23,296 nucleotides of DNA from the NCBI GenBank assembly GCA_049999725.1, contig JBNGIS010006366.1, positions 1 through 23,296 on the forward strand. The letters are read 5' to 3'. Shown piece by piece: positions 10,939 through 19,437 of this stretch; position 1 is the first letter of the stretch, and the number at the start of each line of letters is the position of its first letter. The stretch is from Haplomitrium mnioides. Lineage: Eukaryota; Marchantiophyta; Haplomitriopsida; Calobryales. The translations under genes were made by a program, and so were the position numbers. The notes below the pieces were generated by a model, which saw only the letters and a program-made list of their open reading frames with translations, did no database searches and was not told where the DNA came from.

Positions 10939-10950
10939 TGGTGTTAGAGC
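10939..10950 (+). other. Gypsy primer binding site
   Basis: TGGTGTTAGAGC begins two bases after the LTR's CA end. It differs from the initiator-Met-tRNA site TGGTATCAGAGC at two positions, both transitions. Confidence 0.75.
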
Positions 10951-10969
10951 CACAATTCTTTTTGGTGAA

Positions 10970-11800
10970 ATGAAGAATCAAGAAGCGAGGATGCAAGCAA
11001 TGCAACAACAAATCGAACATCTTTCTTGCTTTCTAGAGGTTCAAGTGCAAATGAAGAAGAGGGCACATTTCCAAGAAGAAGAAAACCATGTGTGGTTTCC
11101 CAAAACAAAAGCATATGATAGGAAGACGGCTTCTAACCCATCTAAGAATTTCTTGTTCTATTATGAGCAATATTTTAAGGTTATAAACATAAGAGAGGAT
11201 GGTCAGAGAATTCTATTTGCTGCAAGTTAATTAGAAGAAGTGGCAAAAACTTGGTGGAGATATCAAATTGAACAAGCTCAACGTGGATTTATTTCTCTAA
11301 TTACTTCTTGGCAAGAGTTCAAAGAAGTGATGAATTTAAGATTTAGAGTTTTGAATGCTCCAAAGTTGGCAAGAGATTGATTGGTAAAATTGAAGCAACT
11401 TGGTATGGTGAGAAGCTATGTCACACAATTTCAAAATATCATTATGCAAATTCTTGATATGAGCAAGGGAGAAGCTTTAGATTGCTTTGTTCTAGGATTG
11501 AAGCCTTGCACTATAATGGAAGTGACAATGAGAGAGCCATCTCAACTAGAAGACGCGATGCACATAGTTGAACGATACGACTTGCTGCTAGCAACTACTG
11601 ACGTTAGGCGACACTCACAATAAGCTTTGCCAAATTTTTGTGTGCCACCAAATAAGGTTGTACCTATGGAGATTGATACGACACAAAGAGTGGTACTTAA
11701 CGATGTAGAATGTGAGCACCTACACCAAAATGGAGGATGTTTTTATTGTCGACAACTTGGTTATATGATTGCAAATTACCCATGTCGTCAAGATTGACTA
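10970..11800 (+). pseudogene. gag: Gypsy gag with damaged zinc knuckle
   Basis: ATG 10970 is the first start after the primer site. The N-terminus is Gln-rich and likely coiled (QEARMQAMQQQIEHL). The retrotransposon gag fold follows: FLFYYEQYFKV, TWWRYQ, SWQEFKEVMNLRF, VRSYVTQFQNI, ALDCFVLGLKP, EDAMHIVERYD. Stops at 11228 (TAA) and 11378 (TGA) interrupt it in frame. A nucleocapsid knuckle at 11738-11785 reads CFYCRQLGYMIANYPC: the His ligand and the last Cys ligand of C-X2-C-X4-H-X4-C are both Tyr, each explained by one C-to-T or G-to-A change. The protein would package the RNA; this copy could not bind zinc normally. Confidence 0.82.
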
Positions 11801-11929
11801 CACACTCTTGTTCAAGCAGCCATTGTTGAAGAAGAAAATCAGGGAAACAACATACCTCCATAAAAACAATCGAACGGTTTACTAAGAGCTTGACTAGCTC
11901 CAATTGAATTAAGAACTCGACAAGAATTC

Positions 11930-12252
11930 AAATCACCTTCCTTTATCTAGATGGTATGATGGATAAACATTCTTATAGAATGTTGGTAGATTGTGGAAGT
12001 TTTGAAATTTTCATGTCACTATATTTTGCAAAGAAAATAAAAACCACAACTTTATCTATCGAGAGAATTTTTGTGACTATGGTTGATGGCCAAAAACATG
12101 AGGTTTTCAACTTAGATAAGCCGTTTAATCCAAGAATTGGCAAGGAGCATGAGGAATCTATGGATTTTATTATTGCACTCGTCAAGTATTACATTATTTT
12201 GGACTTGTCTTCGCTTGAAGATCAAGCTGCTCAAGTTGATTGGGTAAAATGA
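11930..12252 (+). pseudogene. Gypsy aspartic protease fragment
   Basis: The frame from about 11945 contains MLVDCGSFEIFMS at 11980-12018, matching the retropepsin-like LVDSGSTHNFIS site of plant Gypsy elements. The catalytic Asp (11989-11991) is kept but the next Ser/Thr is Cys. Downstream, TTTLSIERIFVTMVDGQK fits the protease fold. The frame differs from gag, so at least one indel lies between 11785 and 11950. The frame ends at 12250. Protease would cut the polyprotein. Confidence 0.65.
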
Positions 12253-12379
12253 CAAATTCAAGTTACTTTGCAAGGAAAGCAGCTTCTTTTAAGACATCTA
12301 GCACTAGTGGTAAAGAAGTCTTAATCAGTTTAGCATGATGCTTTGATGGAAAAAGAGTTGTCTGTCTTTGTTGTATGAA

Positions 12380-12930
12380 TCAAGCGTATCATGGACTTGA
12401 AAAAAGAGGAAGGGAAGTCTGTACCAACTTCAACAATTGATAATATTTTGAAGGAATTTTCAAATATATTTCTAAATGATTTGTCAAAAAGGTTACCAGA
12501 TGATTGTGGAATGCCTTTTTGATTGAGTTGATACCATGAAGTATGCTTTATAATTGGCTTATATACTTGTTATCGCCACAAGAGTTGGAAGAGCTTCGCA
12601 AGACCTTGATGAATTTTCTTGAGAAGGATTTTATTCAACATAATACTTCACCTTGAAGAGCACCAGTATTCTTTGTACCAAAGAAAGATGGTGGATTTCA
12701 TCATTATACAGATTATCGCAGTGCAAACAATCAAATAGTAAAAAAATGCTTATCTTTTACCGCATATTGATGATTTTTTATCAATTGAGTGTACACGATT
12801 CTTTTCCAAGTTGTGTCTTTGAAGTGGCTATTGGCAGATTCCTATCCAGCAAAGTGATGGACCAAAGACAACTTTTCACACAAGGTATGGGCATTTTAAA
12901 TAGAAGGTCTATACATCTGGTCTAACTAAT
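12380..12930 (+). pseudogene. rt: Gypsy reverse transcriptase, first half
   Basis: The region reads in shifting frames as ELEELRKTL, FLEKDFIQ, then VPKKDGGFHHYTDYRSANNQ (from 12675), SGYWQIPI and DGPKTTFHTRYGHFK, the fingers and early palm of Gypsy RT. It ends with Ser-Gly-Leu-Thr-Asn codons at 12930, where the family normally continues Ala-Pro-Ala-Thr-Phe. Stops and frameshifts are frequent, for example TAG 12901 in GHFK-stop-K (usually Trp). The second half lies at 15379. Confidence 0.8.
12926..12930 (+). repeat. Target-site duplication, left copy
   Basis: CTAAT, the last five bases of the Gypsy RT before the insertion. It pairs with CTAAT at 15379-15383, where the RT reading resumes. Removing one copy and the insert rejoins the codons for Leu-Thr-Asn-Ala as in the family. 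CTAAT also occurs by chance at 12953. Confidence 0.8.
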
Positions 12931-13039
12931 TATCAACCGCTGACATGAGGTACTAATGAAAATTTTTTAAATATAGAAATATCAATAGAACATTTCTCTA
13001 CTTATAGGTGTTAAGATAATCCATGGGGATCGGAGTATC
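12931..13039 (+). repeat. Possible collapsed 5' LTR of the nested element
   Basis: It starts TATCAACC where the 3' LTR starts TGTCACAC. The stretch ATGAGGTACTAATG (12945-12958) lines up with GTGAGGGGTTGATG in the 3' LTR, with mostly transition differences. The end, GGAGTATC just before the primer site, weakly recalls GGTGTGACA. If right, about 1 kb has been deleted. The alignment is by eye over short AT-rich pieces. Confidence 0.3.
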
Positions 13040-13051
13040 TAGTATCAGTGC
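13040..13051 (+). other. Primer-site-like sequence of the nested element
   Basis: TAGTATCAGTGC matches TGGTATCAGAGC at 10 of 12 positions and lies near the left end, as expected after a 5' LTR. The following CTTTGGTGAGAGG is a plausible leader. Confidence 0.5.
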
Positions 13052-13643
13052 TTTGGTGAGAGGGTCGTCCCAACTATCCATTCCAAAGGATGGACTCGGG
13101 ACCAAAACAGGAAAAGACGGGACACTGTCCAGGGATATTGAGAAGAGACTTGCTAGGAGGTTGAGGGTTGAGCGATCTCATAAGAAGACAAAGATCTAGG
13201 TCCAGGTGAGGAAGATCGAGGAATTGGATAGGATTTGCGACTTAACGTCGGGAGAGAGAGGTTTAAGGAAGGCAAGAAGCCCACTGTTATTCTTAACTAT
13301 CGAGACAACGGCTAGGCTCCATAGCGAGATGAGGGGAAGGCGCCCCCTATCACAACCAGAATCAAAGAATTGAAAGAAGAGGGAAGAATACGACCATCCT
13401 CAGAAGGCAGCCATGACACCAAGGGGGTCAAGGGACACTCTCTTCCATTAGGTGTAGACGGGCTTCATCGGGGTCTGAATGGATTTCGGTCTTTTGAGGT
13501 CTTTCTTCTATCAAACCTCTATCGGTAGTATTAGGGTGATCAAGGCGGCGGAGTGGGCTGAATCAGATCGATTCTCCTCCAACGGAGAGGAGTGGTCAGA
13601 TTTCCCTTCGAAAGGAAGCATCGGGCAGAAGCTCCATTGGAGA

Positions 13644-13830
13644 GGTCAAACTTTGAAGTTGACCATCGGATCTTACCTTCTTTGGGCTTGTCTTCTTTGG
13701 ATCAGTTCTTTGGGTCAAACTTTGGAGTTGGGAGTCCTTTGTCCGATCCTTCGACATCGGTAGGCGGGCAGCACCCATCGGAAAGGGTCAAACTTCAGAG
13801 TTGACCATCTGACTTTACCTTCTTCGAACG
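13644..13830 (+). repeat. Dispersed GGTCAAACTT hairpin repeats
   Basis: GGTCAAACTT starts copies at 13644, 13713 (partial) and 13786. The full copies continue to TTGACCATC and then TTACCTTCTT, about 42 bp, and are 142 bp apart. Each full copy has GGTCAA facing TTGACC, able to form a short stem. Confidence 0.75.
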
Positions 13831-13861
13831 TTACCTTACCTATTTTGAACAAGCTCTATGA

Positions 13862-14080
13862 ATCATCTCCTTCGGATCTTCATCAACCATACCTCTTCGG
13901 ATCAGTCATTCGGATCTGCATCGACCTTATCTCTTTGGGTCATCTCTTTTGGATCTTCATCGACATTACCTCTTCGGATCAATCATTTGGATCTTCATCG
14001 ACCTTATCTCTTCATATCATCTCTTTCGAATCTTCATTGACCTTACCTCTTCGGATTTCCTCTTTCGGAACTACGTCGGA
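13862..14080 (+). repeat. Tandem repeat, 38-39 bp unit, about 5.5 copies
   Basis: The landmark GGATCT (or variant) falls at 13874, 13912, 13951, 13989, 14028 and 14067, steps of 38, 39, 38, 39, 39. Units share CTTCATCGACCTTACCTCTT. Two flavours alternate: one contains ATCAGTCATT or ATCAATCATT, the other TCATCTCTTT, giving a 77-bp double unit. Long overlapping frames here are products of the repeat. Confidence 0.85.
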
Positions 14081-14203
14081 GATGTCTCCGCCAAGTCATA
14101 CTGGTCTTCAACATCCCAAAGACAAGTGTCACCGCACCAAGAAACCATTACCAACAAGAAAAACAACCAAATGAGAGGGAAGCAAGAAACACTTCGAGGG
14201 GAA

Positions 14204-14217
14204 ACAAGAAGGGGGGG
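14204..14217 (+). other. Polypurine tract of the nested element
   Basis: ACAAGAAGGGGGGG, seven bases before the LTR's TG at 14225. It shows the element is in plus orientation. Confidence 0.75.
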
Positions 14218-14224
14218 TATAGAT

Positions 14225-15378
14225 TGTCACACTTCAAAGGGTGAGGGGTTGATGTATGGTGTATTATCTTGAACAAGAAACACAGTGAGGGATAGGGGAG
14301 GGAACTCATTCGGAGGGCTATTAAGGGTGGAGGTGGACTGGAGGGGCACTAAGAATCGCTAGGCAAGGGGCTCTAGAGGCTCAAGCAATTCAGGTGTACT
14401 CATTCTTGAAGGCAGACCAGCATTTGGAGGTGGATCGACACTTGAAACATAAGGGAATTCTTTGGGTGTAGAGTTTGAGAGAGGTTGCCAAGGGGGATCC
14501 TGGTGTCATCTTAGTGTTGTTCTGTGCAAGAGCATCAATCCCATGGACGCTCGGAGGGTGCATTTGGTTTTAACATTCAAGTGGGACCAAGAGAGGAGTG
14601 GTTGCATTAGTGCTCGCGCACTGTGTGGAAGATCCAATCAAAGTTCTGGGTGGAGTGGGTTGGCCAGCAGTCGAGAGCACTGTCTTCATGAGGGGGAAGT
14701 TAAATCTGACCTCTTGTGTTCTTGTGGAAGTAAATCCAAGACCCTCTAGTGATGGAGGTGGGAAAACTATCTGGATGGGGTGTGTGGGTTGGTTAAAGGT
14801 GGGAGTGTTGATTGGTTGTTGGCATTTGGCGATTGCTATTGTAGGATGTGGTCACCCATAATCGATGGACTGACAATGAAGTGTAGAGCCTGAGTGTTGT
14901 AGTAGTTAGATTTGTCTCTTTTCATATTTCCAGAAATATACTTCGGATTTGGAGTGAACTAGAATTGCAACTTGTTATGACCCAAGGAAACACCACAAAG
15001 AGGGATAGAGTTGTAGGCACTGTCCTCTTGGTATAGCACATTTTGTACCTTGAGCTTATTTTGTAACCAAGAAGTCTTTGTCTATTCATAGATTCCAGAA
15101 TTATACTTCAGATTCATAAGTAAGAAGCCTTGTCAGTTGTAAATTGTCGAGTGGCGAAAAGTTGTAGGCAAGGTGGATGTGTATATAAGTGTGCAGATTA
15201 GTTTGTCGGGGTGATTGTCCATAAGCTGAAAGGTCTGCAAAGTCCAGGCTCCCTAAGACCTGAAAGTGGTAATTTGGATCTCATGGCCATCTCATAAAAG
15301 AACCTATGACCCCAATTGTCACCCTCTCCTTCCAAAGTGGCACCTTTGGGAGTTATAGCTTGAAGGAGAGGTGTGACA
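14225..15378 (+). repeat. 3' LTR of the nested element, 1,154 bp
   Basis: It begins TGTCACACTTCAAAGGG after the purine tract and ends GGAGAGGTGTGACA directly before the target duplication. The two ends are an 8-bp perfect inverted pair, TGTCACAC/GTGTGACA. Inside, a segment near 14924 (ATTTCCAGAAATATACTTC) recurs in diverged form near 15097 (GATTCCAGAATTATACTTC), an old internal duplication. Frames within it are not genes. Confidence 0.85.
15182..15189 (+). promoter_or_regulatory. TATA box of the nested LTR
   Basis: TATATAAG about 190 bp before the LTR end, the usual place for the core promoter of a plant LTR. Confidence 0.5.
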
Positions 15379-15675
15379 CTAATGCTTCAGCCATATTCAT
15401 GGATCAAATGCATCAAATTTTTTATAGGCTATTGCATAAGTCAGTTTTGGTGTTCTTGTATGACATTCTTATTTTTAGTAAAACTGAAGTTGAGCATTAA
15501 GATCATCTAAAAGAAGTATTACAGAGGTTGCACAATTAGAAGTTTTATTGTATGAGATCCAAGTGCAAATTTTGGAAATAAGAAGTTACTTACCTAGGCC
15601 ACAAAGTGTATGTAGATGGTATCAAGTTGAAAGAAGAAAATGTCAAGGCTATTACAGAGTGGCCAACACCAAATG
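15379..15675 (+). pseudogene. rt: Gypsy reverse transcriptase, second half
   Basis: Continues the RT split at 12930: FMDQMHQIFYRLLHKSV, then VFLYDILIFS at 15450-15479, then DHLKEVLQRLHN, CKFWK, VTYLGHKV, and ITEWPTPN near 15650-15674. The catalytic FLDD box (15453-15464) reads Phe-Leu-Tyr-Asp, so the first catalytic Asp is lost through one G-to-T change. In-frame stops occur at 15498 and after. The fragment ends abruptly in the thumb region. Confidence 0.85.
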
Positions 15676-15885
15676 GGCAAGGGATTCAACTAAGTGATGT
15701 GTTATAAGGATTAATGCTTTGGCTTTGTCTTGTAGATGTGGGCCATCATCGGTAAGAATAGTATACTCAAGACTCTTGGTTGAAAGGTAGGCCTCTACAT
15801 CTAAGCTATAGTATAGGTAATTAGACCCATCAATGGCCAATTGCTTGAAGTTAACCTTCTCAATAATATTCTTTGTTAAAAAAGT
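15676..15885 (-). pseudogene. gag: Copia gag N-terminal fragment, minus strand
   Basis: Reading on the minus strand from about 15880: NIIEKVNFKQLAIDGSNY, then LYYSLDVEAYLSTKSLEY, TILTDDGPHLQDKAKA, LILITHHLVESL. This is the first ~65 residues of plant Copia gag, the same family type as the gag at 1632 (compare EKLSFKSLTIEGENYLF and TIILTDED). No ATG is visible at the N-terminus, and no LTR or primer site was found upstream. The 3' side ends at the Gypsy RT break. It is open through its length, and a Trp position reads Tyr. Whether it once belonged to Copia B is unknown. Confidence 0.75.
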
Positions 15886-16015
15886 TTTAGATTTAAGGGA
15901 TTTGTAAATTGACCATATTGTTATGTTTGAGTTGTATTTTGTAATTAAGTTGCAAAAATGCTGAAGATTAACAAGTTTTTATGATGAAATAAGATCTATT
16001 TGTTTTTTAAATAGC
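15886..16015. other. AT-rich spacer, no gene seen
   Basis: Non-coding DNA between the Copia gag fragment and the left inverted motif. On the minus strand it could be leader sequence of that Copia, but no primer site is seen. Confidence 0.4.
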
Positions 16016-16035
16016 CGCTACTTTGAACCAGGAAC
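16016..16035 (+). repeat. Left terminal inverted motif
   Basis: CGCTACTTTGAACCAGGAAC. Its reverse complement is present at 22507-22526 with one mismatch (G to T). It is followed by CGCTATTGAG, a possible partial second copy. Confidence 0.65.
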
Positions 16036-16357
16036 CGCTATTGAGTTCTTGTTTCACTTGGCAAGCGAATTTTTTTTTTGAAGATTTGGCATTCAAAAAC
16101 ATCAAATTTATGACTAAAATCTTCTTTTTGAAAAACAATCGTTGTTTATAAACAAAAAATGCATATTTTACATTGAGATTATATTTCAAATATTTATTTA
16201 TAGAAAACAACTTGAAAAACAAACATTTTGGTTATTCGAATATTTTATAAAAACTTGACACTATTGTGAATAAACTAAATTCATAAAAAATAAAATAAAA
16301 CATATATCTTTTGGTGGAAAAAAAATACAAAAAAAACGTAAATGTCTAGTCGGGTAA
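16036..16357. other. AT-rich left subterminal region
   Basis: Long A and T runs and no credible gene. The segment TTTTATAAAAACTTG at 16243-16257 has an inverted counterpart at 22247-22261 on the other side. Confidence 0.5.
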
Positions 16358-17380
16358 GGACTTTGAACCTGATTTTGAGCATTGTAGCCAACGAAGTCAA
16401 TGCAAGCATAGACTCCAAACTAGAACCGTAAAGCCTATGCACGCATAGACTTTGAACAAGAATCCTAAATCCTGTGTGTACTTAGGCTCTAAACAAGAAC
16501 AATGAAGTTATGCACGTATGGACTTTCAACTAGAATCCTAGCATTAACTCTAAATCCTATGCGAGCATAGAATGATAGAGCCTATACATACATAGAATAC
16601 TAAAGCTCAGGCATGTATGGAATGAAGAGGCCCATGCAAGCATGGACTCTGAAAATAAACCATAAAGTCTATGCACGCATAGAATGCTAAATCCCATGTG
16701 TACATGGAATGTTGAAGCTCATGCGCACATGGAATGCTAAAGCCCTTGCATGAAAGAACTCCAAACACAAACTATAAAGCCTAGACGTGCTTGGAATGCT
16801 AAAACCTATATGCGCATGGAATGTTGAAGCCCATGCTTGCAGGGACTCCAAACAAGAACTTTAAAGCCTATGCGCGCATGGACTATTGAAGCCTATACGC
16901 ATATGGATTGTTGAATCTCATATGCAAATGGACTTTGAACATGAACTCTAAAGACTATTTGTTAAGGGAAAGTTGAAGCCTTTGCGTGTATAAACTTTGA
17001 ACATAAACTCTAAAGCCTATGTGCATATGGAATGCTAAAGCCTATGCACACATAGAATGCTAAAGCATATGCTCACAAGGACTCCAAATAGAAACTCTAA
17101 AGTTTATGCGCACATAGAATGTTGTAGCTTATGCGCTTAGAGAATGTTGAAACCAATGCCAAGAGGGACACTTAACAAAAAATCTGAAGCCTATGTGCAC
17201 ATAGATTGTTGAGGCCTATGCCCGCATGGACTGTTGATGCATATGTGCATATGGATTATTGAAGCATATACGCAAATGAGCTCCAAATATGAACTCTAAA
17301 GCCCATACACGCAAGAATATTGAAGCTCTTGCACAGATGGACTTTGAACCGGAGCTATAAAGCCTATACTCGTAGGGGCA
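16358..17380 (+). repeat. Left tandem array of 25-bp and 38-bp units
   Basis: About 1 kb of diverged tandem units. The basic unit is 25 bp, consensus AAGCCTATGCGCGCATGG followed by ACTGTTG or AATGCTA. A longer 38-bp class adds a piece such as ACTCCAAACAAGAACTCTA before AAGCC. The core ATGCGCGCAT is palindromic. Cores differ mostly where CG has become TG or CA. There are no unique spacers. Confidence 0.9.
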
Positions 17381-17433
17381 ACTAAAGACATTCATTAGTT
17401 TTAAGAAGTCAACTAATCTAAGTTTATGTAAAT

Positions 17434-17540
17434 GTTACAAATGTCTTCAATCTCATGTGTTGATTGCAAATTACTATTAAAGTTAGTTACAAATGTCGTG
17501 AACCTCATGTGTTGAATGCAAACTATTATTGAAATTGGAT
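17434..17540 (+). repeat. Tandem duplication, 52-bp unit
   Basis: GTTACAAATGTC starts copies at 17434 and 17486. Both continue with TCATGTGTTGA and TGCAAA. The copies differ at several bases. Confidence 0.8.
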
Positions 17541-19015
17541 TAACTTTACATTAGCTAACTTGAAACACATAGTCATCCTAATTAACATTTAATTTAATAA
17601 TCATACCTTTATTTTAGGGGTGCTTCCTTCTTAGTAACAACTAGCACGAGCGCAACCTTTCCTCTTGCCAACTGTTTCCCTCAATAAAATCTGCACTAGA
17701 AAAGTTCTCCTTATATTGTAGTATTGTGCACTAATCAGCAAAGGTGGGGGATTCCCTCTTGTTACTTTGTTCTAAAAGAGATCTGCACAAAGACTTTCTA
17801 CGCGGCTAGTCATATCGCAAATCGGCTTCTTGTCTCAATTGAGATACATAGTTTGTTGAAGGCTTACAAAAATGCAACAGAGCAACTTATAACAAAGCTG
17901 AAAGAATAAAGCTAGCCTTTGGGGCCTTGGCAACAAGTCATGGAAGATGCCACATTGCTCAACACGCCATGTGTTTCCATGCCATGTAGTCATAAATTCC
18001 ACCCAACTCTACTTTGTCCATTCAAGCACCTGTTGACAAAATAATGAACTAGCTTCCCTACCCTATACTAATCAACCTCTTGACAGAAGAATACTCTAGA
18101 GCTACCAAACAGATCTCTTTAAGACAACCTCTAACAACTCATTTTTGAAATAAAGAAACCTCCTCCAGCCTAACCACTTTCGTCACATTCTTGCTTACTA
18201 CCAATGCTATGCTTCATTAATCGTTTGACCACACAAGCAAGAAATGAGAAAACAACTGCACCTGAAAAATGCACCAGCCAAAGAATGGGCCGAATGAGTT
18301 GGAGCCAATTAAAACTCAGCTGAAATCGCTTCCTCTCAAAATATGTTTGGGACATGATCTGTTGGGCTGATGATCACTAAGACCTGAAACTTGTTGTAAT
18401 GCCCAAAGATGTATGGCCCCAAAAAATGTCTACAACCAAATTCTTGCAGGGCCTGAATCCCCATGAAATTTTATTTTTTGCCATTTAAAGTATGTTGGAA
18501 GTTCGAAAGAATCAGGTGAAAGCAAAGGGTGTTGTTCGTCAACCAAATTGATCAGTAATATGCTTCAGAAAGAGCAATAGTAAATTAAAATCCATTGAGA
18601 AGATAGAGACGCCTTAGAGTTGACGCAAAGTTTTCAAAGAAAACTATAGATCTAGCCCAAGCCTTGCAAGCAAATCAAAGCTTTAAGAGCAAATCCAAGC
18701 CTTTCCAACATATCAAAGCTCTTAGTAGAACTTGAGGAAGCCTTGTAAACCAAAAATGATTGAGGTCCTGCAAACCAGATCGAAATGATAGAAATGAAGC
18801 TTGCAGCTGCAAGAGAGAAGCACACGTTGTAGGTGAGAACGAAGGTTGCCGAAAGAGAGGTCGGAGAAGACACAAATCGTAGAAAAGCACTAGTCGCAAA
18901 GGATCTTTTTCGTCCTCTTGCAGTATGCAGCCTTTGAAAACACAACAATGTATGACTCCAAAAACGCCCAATCTCTCGTGCCTCAAACCTATAGCAATAT
19001 TTTCCACAGAAGGTG
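17541..19015. other. Interior stretch without recognisable gene
   Basis: Lower A/T-run content than the flanks and several open frames up to 115 codons on the minus strand (18652-19022, in two overlapping frames), none resembling a family I know. Codons and residue mix look random, and no frame continues into another. It could be intron or captured non-coding DNA. Confidence 0.4.
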
Positions 19016-19020
19016 ACCTC

Positions 19021-19112
19021 ATGCGCGCATAGTCTTTCGGATAAACTAGAAGCCTATGCGCGCATGGCGTTTGGAATTAGATCTTCGAGGGCCCATGCGC
19101 GCATGGGCTCTC
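19021..19112. repeat. Central cluster of the array motif with perfect palindrome
   Basis: Three cores: ATGCGCGCAT at 19021-19030, AAGCCTATGCGCGCATGG at about 19051-19068, and the 18-bp perfect palindrome GCCCATGCGCGCATGGGC at 19091-19108, flanked by GAG and CTC with one mismatched pair between. The cores are undecayed CGCG forms, unlike most units in the arrays. Confidence 0.9.
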
Positions 19113-19305
19113 TGAAGTTCAAGCACATGGAATTCTTCAACATTGCATCGATTTTGTATTCCTTGCTTTGCTGCATTTGTTCACAATGTAAGCAACAACT
19201 CTTTGGGCTACTTTTAACACTTTTTTGATGAGAAAATTGTAGAGAGATCTTGCTGCCACTATTTTTTGTTTGTTCGTAATGTTTGTCCTGCTTGATGCTC
19301 AAATA

Positions 19306-19437
19306 ATGAAGCAAACTTATGAATGTATCAAAGTGACAAGATTTGCTTGGTTCTCTGACAAAGCTCCTCAGGCTGAGAAAGCGGTTGAAATTTTGATGAA
19401 ATGTGTTGATGTGCATTGCTTTTCTTTTCTTGTGTAG
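19306..19437 (+). CDS. Possible small frame or exon, unknown
   Basis: ATG 19306 opens 43 codons (MKQTYECIKVTRF, AWFSDKAPQAEKAVEIL) ending at TAG 19435. The Ala/Lys/Glu-rich helix-like segment looks more protein-like than nearby frames, which is the only reason to list it. I recognise no family, and no splice sites clearly frame it. It lies inside the candidate transposon, so a captured exon is possible, but chance is the likelier explanation. Confidence 0.12.
   Translation: MKQTYECIKVTRFAWFSDKAPQAEKAVEILMKCVDVHCFSFLV

Larger units (their letters stand above)
13052..14203 (+). other. Internal region of the nested element, no pol genes
   Basis: A basic-residue-rich frame (EKRLARRLRVERSHKKTKI, one TAG, then VQVRKIEELDRICDLTSGER) runs through about 13060-13377, but I recognise no family; it might be a degraded gag. 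From 13640 the DNA is dominated by direct repeats, listed separately. Frames across the repeats are not credible genes. Confidence 0.5.
12931..15378 (+). mobile_element. Non-autonomous LTR element nested in the Gypsy RT
   Basis: It interrupts the RT exactly after CTAAT (12926-12930), and CTAAT recurs right after its end (15379-15383), a 5-bp target duplication. It has a primer-site-like TAGTATCAGTGC, a polypurine tract and a 1,154-bp 3' LTR bounded by TGTCACAC and GTGTGACA. The internal part (about 1.15 kb) has no RT, integrase or protease motif, so it would need enzymes from a partner. GC content looks higher than in the host. The 5' LTR is reduced to about 109 bp of poor similarity. Confidence 0.8.
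10554..15675 (+). mobile_element. Gypsy element, split by a nested insertion and truncated
   Basis: 5' LTR, primer site, gag, protease and RT lie in order on the plus strand. The RT coding sequence breaks after a Gly-Leu-Thr-Asn codon run at 12930 and resumes with Thr-Asn-Ala at 15378, with another LTR element between. After WPTPN at 15674 the RT stops abruptly and a minus-strand Copia fragment begins, so RNase H, integrase and the 3' LTR are missing. Frames change several times between gag, protease and RT. Confidence 0.85.

Noticed and set aside
13845-14272. Three overlapping frames rich in Ser, Ile and Leu
   Set aside because: They come from a stop-free 38-39 bp tandem repeat read in all frames.
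14462-14861. Two overlapping open frames of 87-95 codons
   Set aside because: They lie within the 3' LTR of the nested element, overlap in different frames and resemble no family.
16007-16222. Lys/Phe-rich minus-strand frame, and a similar one at 22252-22458
   Set aside because: Composition follows directly from A and T runs; both lie in the AT-rich subterminal regions.
18652-19022. Overlapping minus-strand frames of 98 and 115 codons
   Set aside because: Two frames over the same DNA, no recognisable domain, no supporting splice or promoter context.
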